Origin: Deltaproteobacteria bacterium
GTDB taxonomy: Bacteria > Desulfobacterota > Desulfobulbia > Desulfobulbales > SURF-16
Assembly: GCA_029939635.1 (NCBI GenBank)
Contig: JAOZSN010000052.1
Coordinates: forward strand, 1 to 17,190
DNA: 17,190 bases
Direction of reading: 5' to 3'
Positions within the stretch are counted from its first letter, which is position 1. The number at the start of each line of letters is the position of its first letter. Position numbers and translations under genes: made by a program. The notes under the pieces are model-generated. The model did no database searches and had not been told where the DNA came from. It saw only the letters and a list, made by a program, of their open reading frames with translations. Positions 6,955 through 13,598 of the stretch are shown in pieces.

Positions 6955-8475
6955 ATGCTGAAAAAATCATTGCTCAAAAATCAGCAGGCCTTTGCCCAAA
7001 CCTTAGCCTCCTTCAACCCGGAGATGCAGGTTGAAGATGTAGGCCGCATCCTTTCGGTGACCGGCCCTATTGCCCAGGCAAACGGGCTGGCCTCTATCGG
7101 CATTGAAGAACTTGTCCAATGTGATGACGGAACCCTTGGCATGGTCGCCTCTCTCGGGGCAGAGACCACTGGCATCATCCTCTTTGGTCAGACAAAAGGT
7201 GTTCGAGCCGGGATGGAGATCAAAGGCCTAAAACGGCTGGTTGATGTTGGAGTTGGCCCTTCTCTTATTGGCCGTGTTTTTACTGCTGCGGGTTTACCCT
7301 TAGATGACAAAGGCCCTCTGGGCGAGAAGGAACGGCGGGTCATTGAGCATCCTGCCCCGGCCATTATGGAACGGGACCCGGTAATCAGCCCTCTGGAAAC
7401 AGGGATTAAGGTGGTGGACACTATGATCCCCATTGGTAAAGGCCAGCGCGAGTTGATCCTTGGAGACCGTCAGACCGGCAAGACCGCCATCGCCCTGGAT
7501 GCCATTTGCAACCAGGGTGGGAAAAATGTGATCTGTATCTATACTGCCATTGGTCAGCGAGAATCAGCCATTGCCAGGGTGCTTCATGAATTACAAGAAA
7601 ATGGGGCCTTTGAATATACCCTGGTCCTGGTGGCGGGAGGGGAGGATGGCCCCGGCTTACAGTTTATTACCCCCTATGCAGCCACCGCCATTGGTGAATA
7701 TTTCATGGAACAGGGTCAAGATGTCCTCATTGTCTATGATGACCTCACCCGCCATGCCCGCTGCTATCGTGAATTATCACTTTTATTGGAACGTCCACCA
7801 GGTCGAGAGGCCTATCCTGGCGATATTTTTTATATTCATTCCCGGTTGCTAGAACGTTCCACTCATTTAAGCCAAGAATTAGGAGGAGGATCACTTACAG
7901 CCTTGCCGATTATTGAAACGGAAGAACAAAATCTCTCGTCCTTTATCCCCACCAATCTTATTTCCATTACCGATGGCCAGATCTATCTCTCGCCCCAACT
8001 CTTTTCCAAAGGAATGCTACCAGCTGTTGACGTAGGAAAATCTGTTTCCAGGGTTGGCGGCAAGGCTCAGAAACAGTCCTTTCGTGATCTGATAGGAGAA
8101 CTAAAACTTTCCTACTCCCAATTTGAGGAGCTTGAGACCTTTGCTCGTTTTGCCACTCGCCTGGACGACGAAACCAGAAAATCACTGGAGCGGGGGCGTC
8201 GTTTGCGAGAGGTATTACGCCAGAAACGATATCATCCCCGCCAGGATTTTGAACAAATCATCATCATGCTATCCTTGATACATGGTCTTTTTGATACCTT
8301 TGATCCTGAACAGGTTGGCCAGACAGAGGAAAAAATATGTGCCATGCTGGATAGCCATTTAGCGTCCATATGTGCTGACATTAGAGACGGAAAGAAATTA
8401 ACTAAAGTCATGCAGGATGAAATCCTGCATGAATGCCGTCATATTCTCGCTGTTGACCCAAAGTCGGAGCATTAA
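6955..8475 (+). CDS. atpA: N-type ATPase alpha subunit
   Basis: 506 residues. The non-catalytic nucleotide-binding head subunit. Walker A GDRQTGKT is at 170-177, a Walker B-like DVLIVYDDLTRHA at about 256-268, and the arginine finger R366 in VGKSVSRVGGKAQ reaches the catalytic site of beta. The glutamine-bearing DRQTGKT P-loop marks alpha rather than beta. The N-terminus before the barrel is about 28 residues long. The only Shine-Dalgarno candidate, AAGGA at 6935-6939, is 15 bases from the ATG, so initiation may depend on the upstream gene, which stops 5 bases earlier. The gene overlaps atpG by one base and carries a perfect 11-bp hairpin close to its 3' end. Confidence 0.97.
   Translation: MLKKSLLKNQQAFAQTLASFNPEMQVEDVGRILSVTGPIAQANGLASIGIEELVQCDDGTLGMVASLGAETTGIILFGQTKGVRAGMEIKGLKRLVDVGVGPSLIGRVFTAAGLPLDDKGPLGEKERRVIEHPAPAIMERDPVISPLETGIKVVDTMIPIGKGQRELILGDRQTGKTAIALDAICNQGGKNVICIYTAIGQRESAIARVLHELQENGAFEYTLVLVAGGEDGPGLQFITPYAATAIGEYFMEQGQDVLIVYDDLTRHARCYRELSLLLERPPGREAYPGDIFYIHSRLLERSTHLSQELGGGSLTALPIIETEEQNLSSFIPTNLISITDGQIYLSPQLFSKGMLPAVDVGKSVSRVGGKAQKQSFRDLIGELKLSYSQFEELETFARFATRLDDETRKSLERGRRLREVLRQKRYHPRQDFEQIIIMLSLIHGLFDTFDPEQVGQTEEKICAMLDSHLASICADIRDGKKLTKVMQDEILHECRHILAVDPKSEH
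8408..8432 (+). other. Perfect 11-bp hairpin near the 3' end of atpA
   Basis: Bases 8408-8418 (TCATGCAGGAT) are the exact reverse complement of 8422-8432 (ATCCTGCATGA), with loop GAA. It lies within codons of atpA, 42 bases before the atpG start. It is the most regular inverted repeat in the operon. No T-run follows. Confidence 0.65.
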
Positions 8476-9356
8476 TGGAGAGCCTGCACGCCTTACAAAA
8501 ACATATCGAAACCAGTGGCAAACTGCAATCCATCGTCAAAAGCATGAAAACCCTATCAGCCATCAATATCCGCCAGTATGAGCAGGCTGCCCATTCACTT
8601 GATGCCTACCAGGATACCATTGAAATTGGCCTGCAGGCAGTACTCAGGCAAATCGGCCTCCCAAGGAGCGATGCTGAAGAAAAACCAGCGCAGGCCCTGG
8701 TGATTTTTGGGTCAGACCAAGGATTATGCGGGCGTTTCAACGAGAAGCTGGTGGAATTTATTGTGGCAAAACAGGCGAAGAAACAAACACCCAAAAATCT
8801 TTATCTCCTCGTTTCGGGTGCCAGAATTGCAGCAAGATTAGAAGCTGAAGGCTTTACGCTGAACCACAATCTCTGGTCTCCCGGTTCCCTGGCCGGAATA
8901 AATCGGCATGTCTATGAAATAATCCTTAGCCTTTATCGCTGGCGCCAGGAACAGAGGGTGGAACGAATTGATCTTTTTTTTAACCGTTATGCGCCGGGCG
9001 GGACAGGTAAACCAACAACACTTCCGTTGTTACCGCTGGATAATGAACGGCTACGTAAACTTACCGTAAAAGAATGGCCAGGTAGAAGCCTGCCCTACTC
9101 TGCCATACCAGGGGATACGCTTTTCTCTGGCCTGCTCAGGCAATATCTCTTTGTTACAATCTATAGGGCCCAGGTACAATCCCTGGCCAGTGAACAGGCC
9201 AGCCGCCTGCACTCTCTGCAACAGGCGGAAAAGAATATCCAGGAACATCTGGAGGAGTTGACCAGTCACTACCGTAATGTCCGTCAATCGGTCATCACTT
9301 CGGAACTGCTTGACCTAGTTGCTGGCTTCCGTACTGTGGCAGGCAAGGAAAAATGA
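8475..9356 (+). CDS. atpG: N-type ATPase gamma subunit
   Basis: 293 residues. The central rotor shaft. The N-terminal helix (1-60, MESLHALQKHIETSGKLQSIVKSMKTLSAIN...) and the C-terminal helix (about 225-290, VQSLASEQASRLHSLQQAEKNIQEHLEELTSHYRNVRQSVITSELLDLVAG) form the antiparallel coiled coil. Between them is the Rossmann-like domain with ALVIFGSDQGLCGRFN (about 74-89), the family's xxDxGLCGxxN motif. The C-terminus ends with the usual Q-x-x-I-T-x-E-L-x-(D/E)-(L/I)-V pattern. It starts on the last base of the atpA stop, with GGAG upstream. It is the last gene of the N-ATPase operon, since the following 221 bases are non-coding. Confidence 0.95.
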   Translation: MESLHALQKHIETSGKLQSIVKSMKTLSAINIRQYEQAAHSLDAYQDTIEIGLQAVLRQIGLPRSDAEEKPAQALVIFGSDQGLCGRFNEKLVEFIVAKQAKKQTPKNLYLLVSGARIAARLEAEGFTLNHNLWSPGSLAGINRHVYEIILSLYRWRQEQRVERIDLFFNRYAPGGTGKPTTLPLLPLDNERLRKLTVKEWPGRSLPYSAIPGDTLFSGLLRQYLFVTIYRAQVQSLASEQASRLHSLQQAEKNIQEHLEELTSHYRNVRQSVITSELLDLVAGFRTVAGKEK

Positions 9357-9577
9357 TATAAGGGCTAAAAGACGATTGTCCAAAAGAAGGCAAAGTTTCA
9401 ACTAGGCTACTACCTGTCACCCTGATCGAACTATTAAGATGCCAGTTTACCGATAATGATTGACTAATTCCCCTTGAGCTTTACCATTGTTTTTCAAAAC
9501 TATCCTCCATGGCACCTTTGCCCCAGGGATTTTTTAATACCAATTTCCAATTAAAAACTAGAAAATGGCCCTAGCGC
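9357..9577 (+). promoter_or_regulatory. Intergenic region with candidate promoter for the K+ channel gene
   Basis: A non-coding gap between the ATPase operon and the channel gene. The best sigma-70-like pair I can see is TTGACT (9460-9465) with TACCAT (9482-9487), spaced 16 bases, which would give a leader of about 80 bases. The -10 element is poor. No convincing terminator hairpin follows atpG, so read-through from the ATPase operon into the channel gene remains possible. Confidence 0.3.
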
Positions 9578-10588
9578 ATGAGTGATGTTACAAAAAAAGT
9601 AGTCTATTTATTCACCGGGTTCTGCCTCATTATGCTGGGCGGCACCTTAGGCTATATGTTCCTGGAAGATTACTCATTTACTGATGCGCTCTATCTTACC
9701 ATTATCACGGTGGCCACTGTTGGTTATGGTGATATGGTTCCCCACCATCCCTTAGGCAAGTTATTGACCGTTGTTCTTGTCTTGGTTGGGGTAAGTTTTG
9801 TCATGTATATGTTCACTAAAATAGTGGAAGCCATGGTCGAGGGAGGACTACGGGAAATATTAGGAAAACGTCAGATGAAAAAACAACTGGGCAAGTTACA
9901 TAATCACTACATTGTCTGCGGACATGGCCGTATTGGCAGTGTTATCTGCCAAACTCTCCATGATGATGGCACACCCTTCGTGGTTATTGAAAAACATGAA
10001 GATGAAATCCAAAAAATCTTCACCAAGGGCTACACAGCCATACAGGGCGAGGCATCTCAAGACAAAATATTACTTGAGGCTGGTATTAAACGGGCCATTG
10101 GTCTCATTGCCGTGGTCTCTTCTGATGCAGATAATGTCTTCATAACCCTGACAGCAAAAGGACTCAATGCTGACATTAAGGTTCTGGCTCGATCCAGCGG
10201 CACAACGGGCACAGAGACCAAATTAAAACGGGCTGGAGCAGATAAGGTACTTTCGCCCTACTTCATTGGCGGCAGACGAATGGCCCAATATATTCTGCGC
10301 CCCAATGTCACGGATTTTATTGATCTCACCATGTACAGTCCAGATATGTCCCTGCGCCTTGATGAAATTCTCATCACAGAAAAAGCAAGCATCCATAATC
10401 AGACCCTGATGCAGTCAAATTTACGCTCAAAATATGATATCATTGTCATTGGTATAAAACGGTCTGGAGAAACTATGCATTTTAATCCAAAACCTAAAAG
10501 CAAAATACTCTCAGGAGACATCCTGATCGTGCTTGGTATGGAGGAACAAATTTCAGCAATAAGAAAGGATATGAATGTAAAAATCTAG
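9578..10588 (+). CDS. Two-TM K+ channel with RCK/TrkA domains (MthK-like)
   Basis: 336 residues. TM1 at about 8-28; pore helix and selectivity filter TVGYGD at 47-52 (TIITVATVGYGDMVP), which is the K+ signature; TM2 at about 61-85. The cytoplasmic part starts with a Rossmann RCK-N domain: YIVCGHGRIGS (111-121, GxGxxG), the second strand ending VVIEKHEDE, and then GxASQDKILLEAGI. A TrkA-C-like domain follows from about residue 250 (RLDEILI...GDILIVLGMEEQI). Family knowledge: RCK domains gate the pore in response to Ca2+, nucleotides or redox cofactors. No clear ribosome site precedes ATG 9578. Placing a K+ channel directly after a Na+-type ATPase operon suggests joint control of Na+/K+ balance or membrane potential; that is inference. 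Confidence 0.93.
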   Translation: MSDVTKKVVYLFTGFCLIMLGGTLGYMFLEDYSFTDALYLTIITVATVGYGDMVPHHPLGKLLTVVLVLVGVSFVMYMFTKIVEAMVEGGLREILGKRQMKKQLGKLHNHYIVCGHGRIGSVICQTLHDDGTPFVVIEKHEDEIQKIFTKGYTAIQGEASQDKILLEAGIKRAIGLIAVVSSDADNVFITLTAKGLNADIKVLARSSGTTGTETKLKRAGADKVLSPYFIGGRRMAQYILRPNVTDFIDLTMYSPDMSLRLDEILITEKASIHNQTLMQSNLRSKYDIIVIGIKRSGETMHFNPKPKSKILSGDILIVLGMEEQISAIRKDMNVKI

Positions 10589-10638
10589 AGACCGATAGAT
10601 TTCAGCAGTAACAAGAGATGTAGAACACCCATAAAGTG

Positions 10639-10959
10639 TAGTTATTCATATTAAATCTGACACTTCTCAAAAGTACAGAAGACGAAAGAAGTTCAGGGCT
10701 GAGAAGAATCAGGTATCTCATGGCTGAAACGGTGTCTCTGGTTGCCCCGCTGTACTTGGAAGGGCCTCGAGTCTTTCAAAAAATTATGTTTGGGCCTCAG
10801 TGGTTTCAGGCAACCTGCTGTCCATGGCCTGCCACCAACTGGACTGATGCCTTTCCAGGTACGACACTTGACACAAGAGAAGAGCTATGTTTTGCGGGCG
10901 CAGTTCGCAAATGACCTATTTCTGGACAGATACTAACAAAAAGGTATTTTGAATAACTA
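10639..10959. repeat. Terminal-inverted-repeat-like pair, possible MITE-like remnant
   Basis: TAGTTATTCA at 10639-10648 is the exact reverse complement of TGAATAACTA at 10950-10959, framing 321 bases with no recognised gene. No target-site duplication is visible at the edges. Ten-base arms in AT-rich DNA could be chance. Confidence 0.2.
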
Positions 10960-11012
10960 GATTTTTTCATTTCCCTGTAACGCAGATATCGACGCAAAAA
11001 GCAGTTATTCAA
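10949..11012. repeat. Inverted repeat TTGAATAACT / AGTTATTCAA
   Basis: Bases 10949-10958 and 11003-11012 are perfect reverse complements separated by 44 bases. The arms share their core with the copy at 10639. The pair could be an operator-like site upstream of the permease genes or a loose stem-loop. Confidence 0.35.
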
Positions 11013-11136
11013 GGTGCCCTAAAACTATTTCATTTTAAATTTCCTTAACTTAATGAGCACATCAGCACGATAATCTCCACCAGGAATATACCTGACTCAA
11101 CTTTGCCACTAGAGGACAAGTATAAAGAATTTGCCC

Positions 11137-11592
11137 ATGGAAAAGAAACCGTCTAAACAATCTTCCCCAAGACCTAGTTTTGGTAAAGTTTTGCAAAAAA
11201 GTAGCCTTTCCTTTGCGGCCATGGCACCGCTCTTACTTGGAGTGATTGGCCTGGTCGGACTTTTTCAGGTTCTGGTCACACCTACAATGCTCGCCTCAAT
11301 GTTTCGAGATAATCCCTTCATTGACACCCTGATCGGCACCCTGGCTGGAGCCGCTGCATCTGGCAATCCAGTAGTTAGTTACCTGCTCGGAGGAGAACTT
11401 CTCAGCCAGGGTATTTCACTCTATGCAGTCACAGCCTTTATCCTCTCCTGGGTGACCTTAGGCTTTACCCAGTTGCCAGCCGAGGTAGAGGTGTTTGGCG
11501 GCAGATTCACCTTGTATCGCAATATACTGGCCTTTGTTTTCACCATTCTCATCGCTATCCTGACCACCATCACTGTCCAGGTCTTGTCATGA
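11137..11592 (+). CDS. Half-size permease, first half (ArsP-like/predicted permease superfamily)
   Basis: 151 residues with about 4 TM helices after a basic, Ser/Pro/Lys-rich N-terminus (1-20). The core motif is GAAASGNPVVSYLLGGELLSQG (71-92), followed by a TM segment ending in LPAE. This matches the half-repeat unit of the predicted permease family (ArsP_1-like), which usually has two such halves in one chain of 300-plus residues. The next gene encodes the matching other half and overlaps by 4 bases, so the two products most likely form a heterodimer. The substrate is unknown; the Cys ligands expected for organoarsenical transport are absent, so I do not call it an arsenic transporter. ATG 11137 is preferred over TTG 11131; neither has a good ribosome site. 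Confidence 0.7.
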   Translation: MEKKPSKQSSPRPSFGKVLQKSSLSFAAMAPLLLGVIGLVGLFQVLVTPTMLASMFRDNPFIDTLIGTLAGAAASGNPVVSYLLGGELLSQGISLYAVTAFILSWVTLGFTQLPAEVEVFGGRFTLYRNILAFVFTILIAILTTITVQVLS

Positions 11593-12125
11593 AAAAGCAG
11601 AATAAACCATCGAAAAACATAGATAAGCCTTTTACCTTCCGTGGCAAATATCTGTTGTGTATCGTTGCTCTTATCTATGTGCTGCTATTTGTAATTGATA
11701 GCCAATCGGCCCTGCTTGCTTTGCAGAAAGGCAGCAAAGTTCTGTTGAAAATTTTGCCAATTTTCTGCGTTGTCATTGTATGTACTGCCCTGATCAATTA
11801 TTTTCTAAAACCCAAACAAATAGCCAAGCATCTTGGTCATGATAGCGGTGCTAAGGGCTGGCTCTGGGCCTTACTAGGTGGGGTAATCAGCCACGGGCCA
11901 ATGTATGCCTGGTATCCCCTTTTTGAAGATCTGCGTAGACACGGCATGAAGGATGCGCTGATAGCGGTATTTTTTGCCTCCAGAACCATTAAAATTCCTC
12001 TTTTGCCCATAATGATAGACTATTTCGGTCTGACCTTTACCATTATCCTTTCATGTTATATATTGATTGGTGCTCTTATCCAAGGAGCTCTATTGGAAAT
12101 GTTCGGGACACAAAAGGAGACATAA
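11589..12125 (+). CDS. Half-size permease, second half (ArsP-like/predicted permease superfamily)
   Basis: 178 residues: a basic N-terminus (1-20), then about 4-5 TM helices (21-38, 50-72, 92-112, 122-142, 147-172). The core GGVISHGPMYAWYPLFEDLRRHG (97-119) lines up with GAAASGNP...LLSQG of the preceding protein (shared G, S, P, L and G positions), showing that the two are related half-repeats. The following SRTIKIPLLPI segment parallels the LPAE helix of the partner. It starts within the stop of the first half and ends in TAATG with the next gene, so all three genes are likely co-translated. His102 in SHGP and the Arg/Lys in the membrane segment are candidate transport residues; the substrate is unknown. 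Confidence 0.72.
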   Translation: MKKQNKPSKNIDKPFTFRGKYLLCIVALIYVLLFVIDSQSALLALQKGSKVLLKILPIFCVVIVCTALINYFLKPKQIAKHLGHDSGAKGWLWALLGGVISHGPMYAWYPLFEDLRRHGMKDALIAVFFASRTIKIPLLPIMIDYFGLTFTIILSCYILIGALIQGALLEMFGTQKET

Positions 12126-13336
12126 TGCTGAAAAACCTTAAAGAACAATATTCGCCGCTCTTCTTCCTTTCTGCCTTGGGCAATGGTGGACTGACCGTGG
12201 CATTTTTCATCTTTTTCATGTTCATGATGCCCCACCCGGACAGCCCTATTGCCACCTTTGATTCAGTGCGCACTACTCTTGCCACAGCCCCTAGCTATGC
12301 TCTGGTACTCTCAGTATTAGGCTATGCTATCATGCTTTATTTTGCCTTTAATCATCTGCGCCTACTGGTCTGGAACATCAAGGAATACCGCCTCTATAAA
12401 AAAACAAAGGCCTATACCAATCTTATCAATGGCAATAATGAGATCACCCTCATGGCCATTCCCCTTACCCTGACCATGACCATCAATGTTGTATTTGTTC
12501 TCGGGGCCATGCTGGTACCAGGTCTGTGGGGTTTTGTTGAGACCCTCTTCCCCTTTGCCTTTGTCGCCTTCCTGGCCACTGGCATCTATAGTCTCATCAT
12601 ATTCTATCGCTTTTACAGCAAGTTATTAATAAAAGGTCATTTTCAGCACTCCATGAATAATTCATTGAGTCAGATGATATCTTCCTTTGCCTTTGCCATG
12701 AATGCGGTGGGTTTTGCTGCTCCGGCTGCCATGAGTGAAAACAGGCTTATTATGGCTCTGGCCGCCTTTTGTGCCATCTTCTTTTTTGCCCTCTCAGCCT
12801 TGCTTGTCATGAAAAACCTAGTCTTGGGATTTCATGCCATGCTAGAGCACGGTATCAGTCGTGAAGGTAGTGCCAGTATCTGGATTATGATACCCATCCT
12901 CACCTTAGTTGGCATCACAGCCATTCGCCTGCACCACGGTTTTCACTTCCTATTCAACGCCCATGGCAGCCCTGCCTTTCATTTTATTTTTTGCTCCACA
13001 GTGGTTTCCCTCCAGATTTTTTTTGGTATACTCGGCTATATAATCATGCGTCAGAACCATTATTTCCCTGAATTTATTCATGGTATCAGTCGTACCAGTG
13101 AAGATGCGGCCAAAACCCCTGCCACCTATGCCCTTATCTGTCCAGGTGTGGCCTTCTGGGTCTTTGCCATGTTTTTTCTTGATAAGGCCTTGGTGAAGAC
13201 CGGGTTGCTGACGCTTTTTTCAATACCCTATTTTATCCTGCTGCTGCCCTTACTTGTGGTCTTATTTAAAACCATTCAGGTAAATTGTAAATTGAACAAA
13301 AGACTATTGCACCCAAAAAATATCCAACAGTTATGA
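12125..13336 (+). CDS. Polytopic membrane protein of unknown function, about 10 TM
   Basis: 403 residues with about ten hydrophobic segments and no signal peptide. The start ATG 12125 is chosen because AAGGAGA sits 6-12 bases upstream and it overlaps the previous stop by one base; the longer frame from 12053 would run inside the preceding gene. A striking motif is IRLHHGFHFLFNAHGSPAFH, with H270, H271, H274 and H280, placed at the end of a TM segment and its outer loop. The TM layout recalls the TDT/SLAC1-type carriers and also, from memory and unverified, delta-proteobacterial proteins annotated as TsoY family (seleno)proteins; no in-frame TGA is seen. Operon context suggests it works with the half-permeases. 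I do not assign a function. Confidence 0.6.
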   Translation: MLKNLKEQYSPLFFLSALGNGGLTVAFFIFFMFMMPHPDSPIATFDSVRTTLATAPSYALVLSVLGYAIMLYFAFNHLRLLVWNIKEYRLYKKTKAYTNLINGNNEITLMAIPLTLTMTINVVFVLGAMLVPGLWGFVETLFPFAFVAFLATGIYSLIIFYRFYSKLLIKGHFQHSMNNSLSQMISSFAFAMNAVGFAAPAAMSENRLIMALAAFCAIFFFALSALLVMKNLVLGFHAMLEHGISREGSASIWIMIPILTLVGITAIRLHHGFHFLFNAHGSPAFHFIFCSTVVSLQIFFGILGYIIMRQNHYFPEFIHGISRTSEDAAKTPATYALICPGVAFWVFAMFFLDKALVKTGLLTLFSIPYFILLLPLLVVLFKTIQVNCKLNKRLLHPKNIQQL

Positions 13337-13369
13337 TGAAAATATTCAAGTGTGTAGTATCTTACTAAC

Positions 13370-13392
13370 GAGCTTAATAAAGCTCATTTTTT
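13370..13392 (+). terminator. Hairpin plus T-run between the membrane protein and ferredoxin genes
   Basis: GAGCTT (13370-13375) pairs with AAGCTC (13380-13385) around loop AATA, and ATTTTTT follows (13386-13392). This is the form of a small intrinsic terminator for the 11137-13336 operon. The ferredoxin ribosome site AAGGAG starts only 3 bases after the T-run. A TAGTAT box at 13355-13360 could be a -10 element placing the hairpin at the very 5' end of the ferredoxin mRNA. Confidence 0.65.
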
Positions 13393-13405
13393 CAAGGAGA
13401 ATATT

Positions 13406-13591
13406 ATGTGGGACGTAGTTGTAGATAAAGACAAATGTACTGGTTGCGAAGAATGTGTTAACGCCTGTCCTGCCTCTGTACTGGAGCTGGTTGATGGAAA
13501 ATCTGATCCAGTCGAGATGGACGAATGTCTCGGTTGTGAGACCTGTGTAGAGGTCTGTCCTGAAGGCTGTATTACGGTAACAGAGGTGTAA
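13406..13591 (+). CDS. Small 2[4Fe-4S] ferredoxin
   Basis: 61 residues, acidic, soluble. There are two complete cluster motifs CxxCxxCxxxCP: C11, C14, C17, C21-P22 and C41, C44, C47, C51-P52, with an extra C55. This is the compact clostridial/sulfate-reducer-type low-potential electron carrier. AAGGAG lies 5-10 bases before the ATG, a strong ribosome site suiting high expression. It stops 8 bases ahead of the CLC gene, so the two may share a transcript. The redox partner is not evident from the neighbourhood. Confidence 0.95.
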   Translation: MWDVVVDKDKCTGCEECVNACPASVLELVDGKSDPVEMDECLGCETCVEVCPEGCITVTEV

Positions 13592-13598
13592 TAGCCCC

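Larger units (their letters stand above)
10589..11136. other. 548-base region without a recognised gene
   Basis: Two short overlapping open frames on the + strand (starting near 10720 and 10742, about 64 codons each) and one on the - strand resemble nothing I know and have no ribosome sites, so I do not call them genes. The region holds three copies of an AGTTATTCA motif (see the repeat entries). TATAAA at 11121-11126 lies just ahead of the next gene but has no -35 partner at a normal distance. I recognise no tRNA, riboswitch or terminator here. It could hold a small RNA, a decayed gene or a remnant of a mobile element. Confidence 0.5.

Noticed and set aside
9183..9202. CTGGCC / GGCCAG inverted repeat in atpG
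   Set aside because: Only 6 bp with an 8-base loop and no T-run; expected by chance in sequence of this length.
2878..9356. Ordinary F-type ATP synthase operon
   Set aside because: Gene order starts with atpD-atpC, includes atpQ and atpR and lacks atpH, which together define the N type rather than the housekeeping F type.
10720..10936. Two short + strand open frames of about 64 codons
   Set aside because: They overlap each other in different frames, have no ribosome site and show no recognisable protein pattern.
10589..11136. tRNA, SRP RNA or known riboswitch in the intergenic region
   Set aside because: I looked for cloverleaf pairing, T-loop sequence and familiar aptamer motifs and found none that hold up.
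12053..12124. Extended start of the 10-TM protein at 12053
   Set aside because: It lies inside the second half-permease gene. ATG 12125 has a strong AAGGAGA ribosome site and gives the usual one-base overlap.
11137..12125. Frameshifted single permease gene (pseudogene)
   Set aside because: Each half has its own start, a basic N-terminus and a complete half-repeat, and the overlap is the normal 4-base coupled type, so two real genes are more likely than a broken one.
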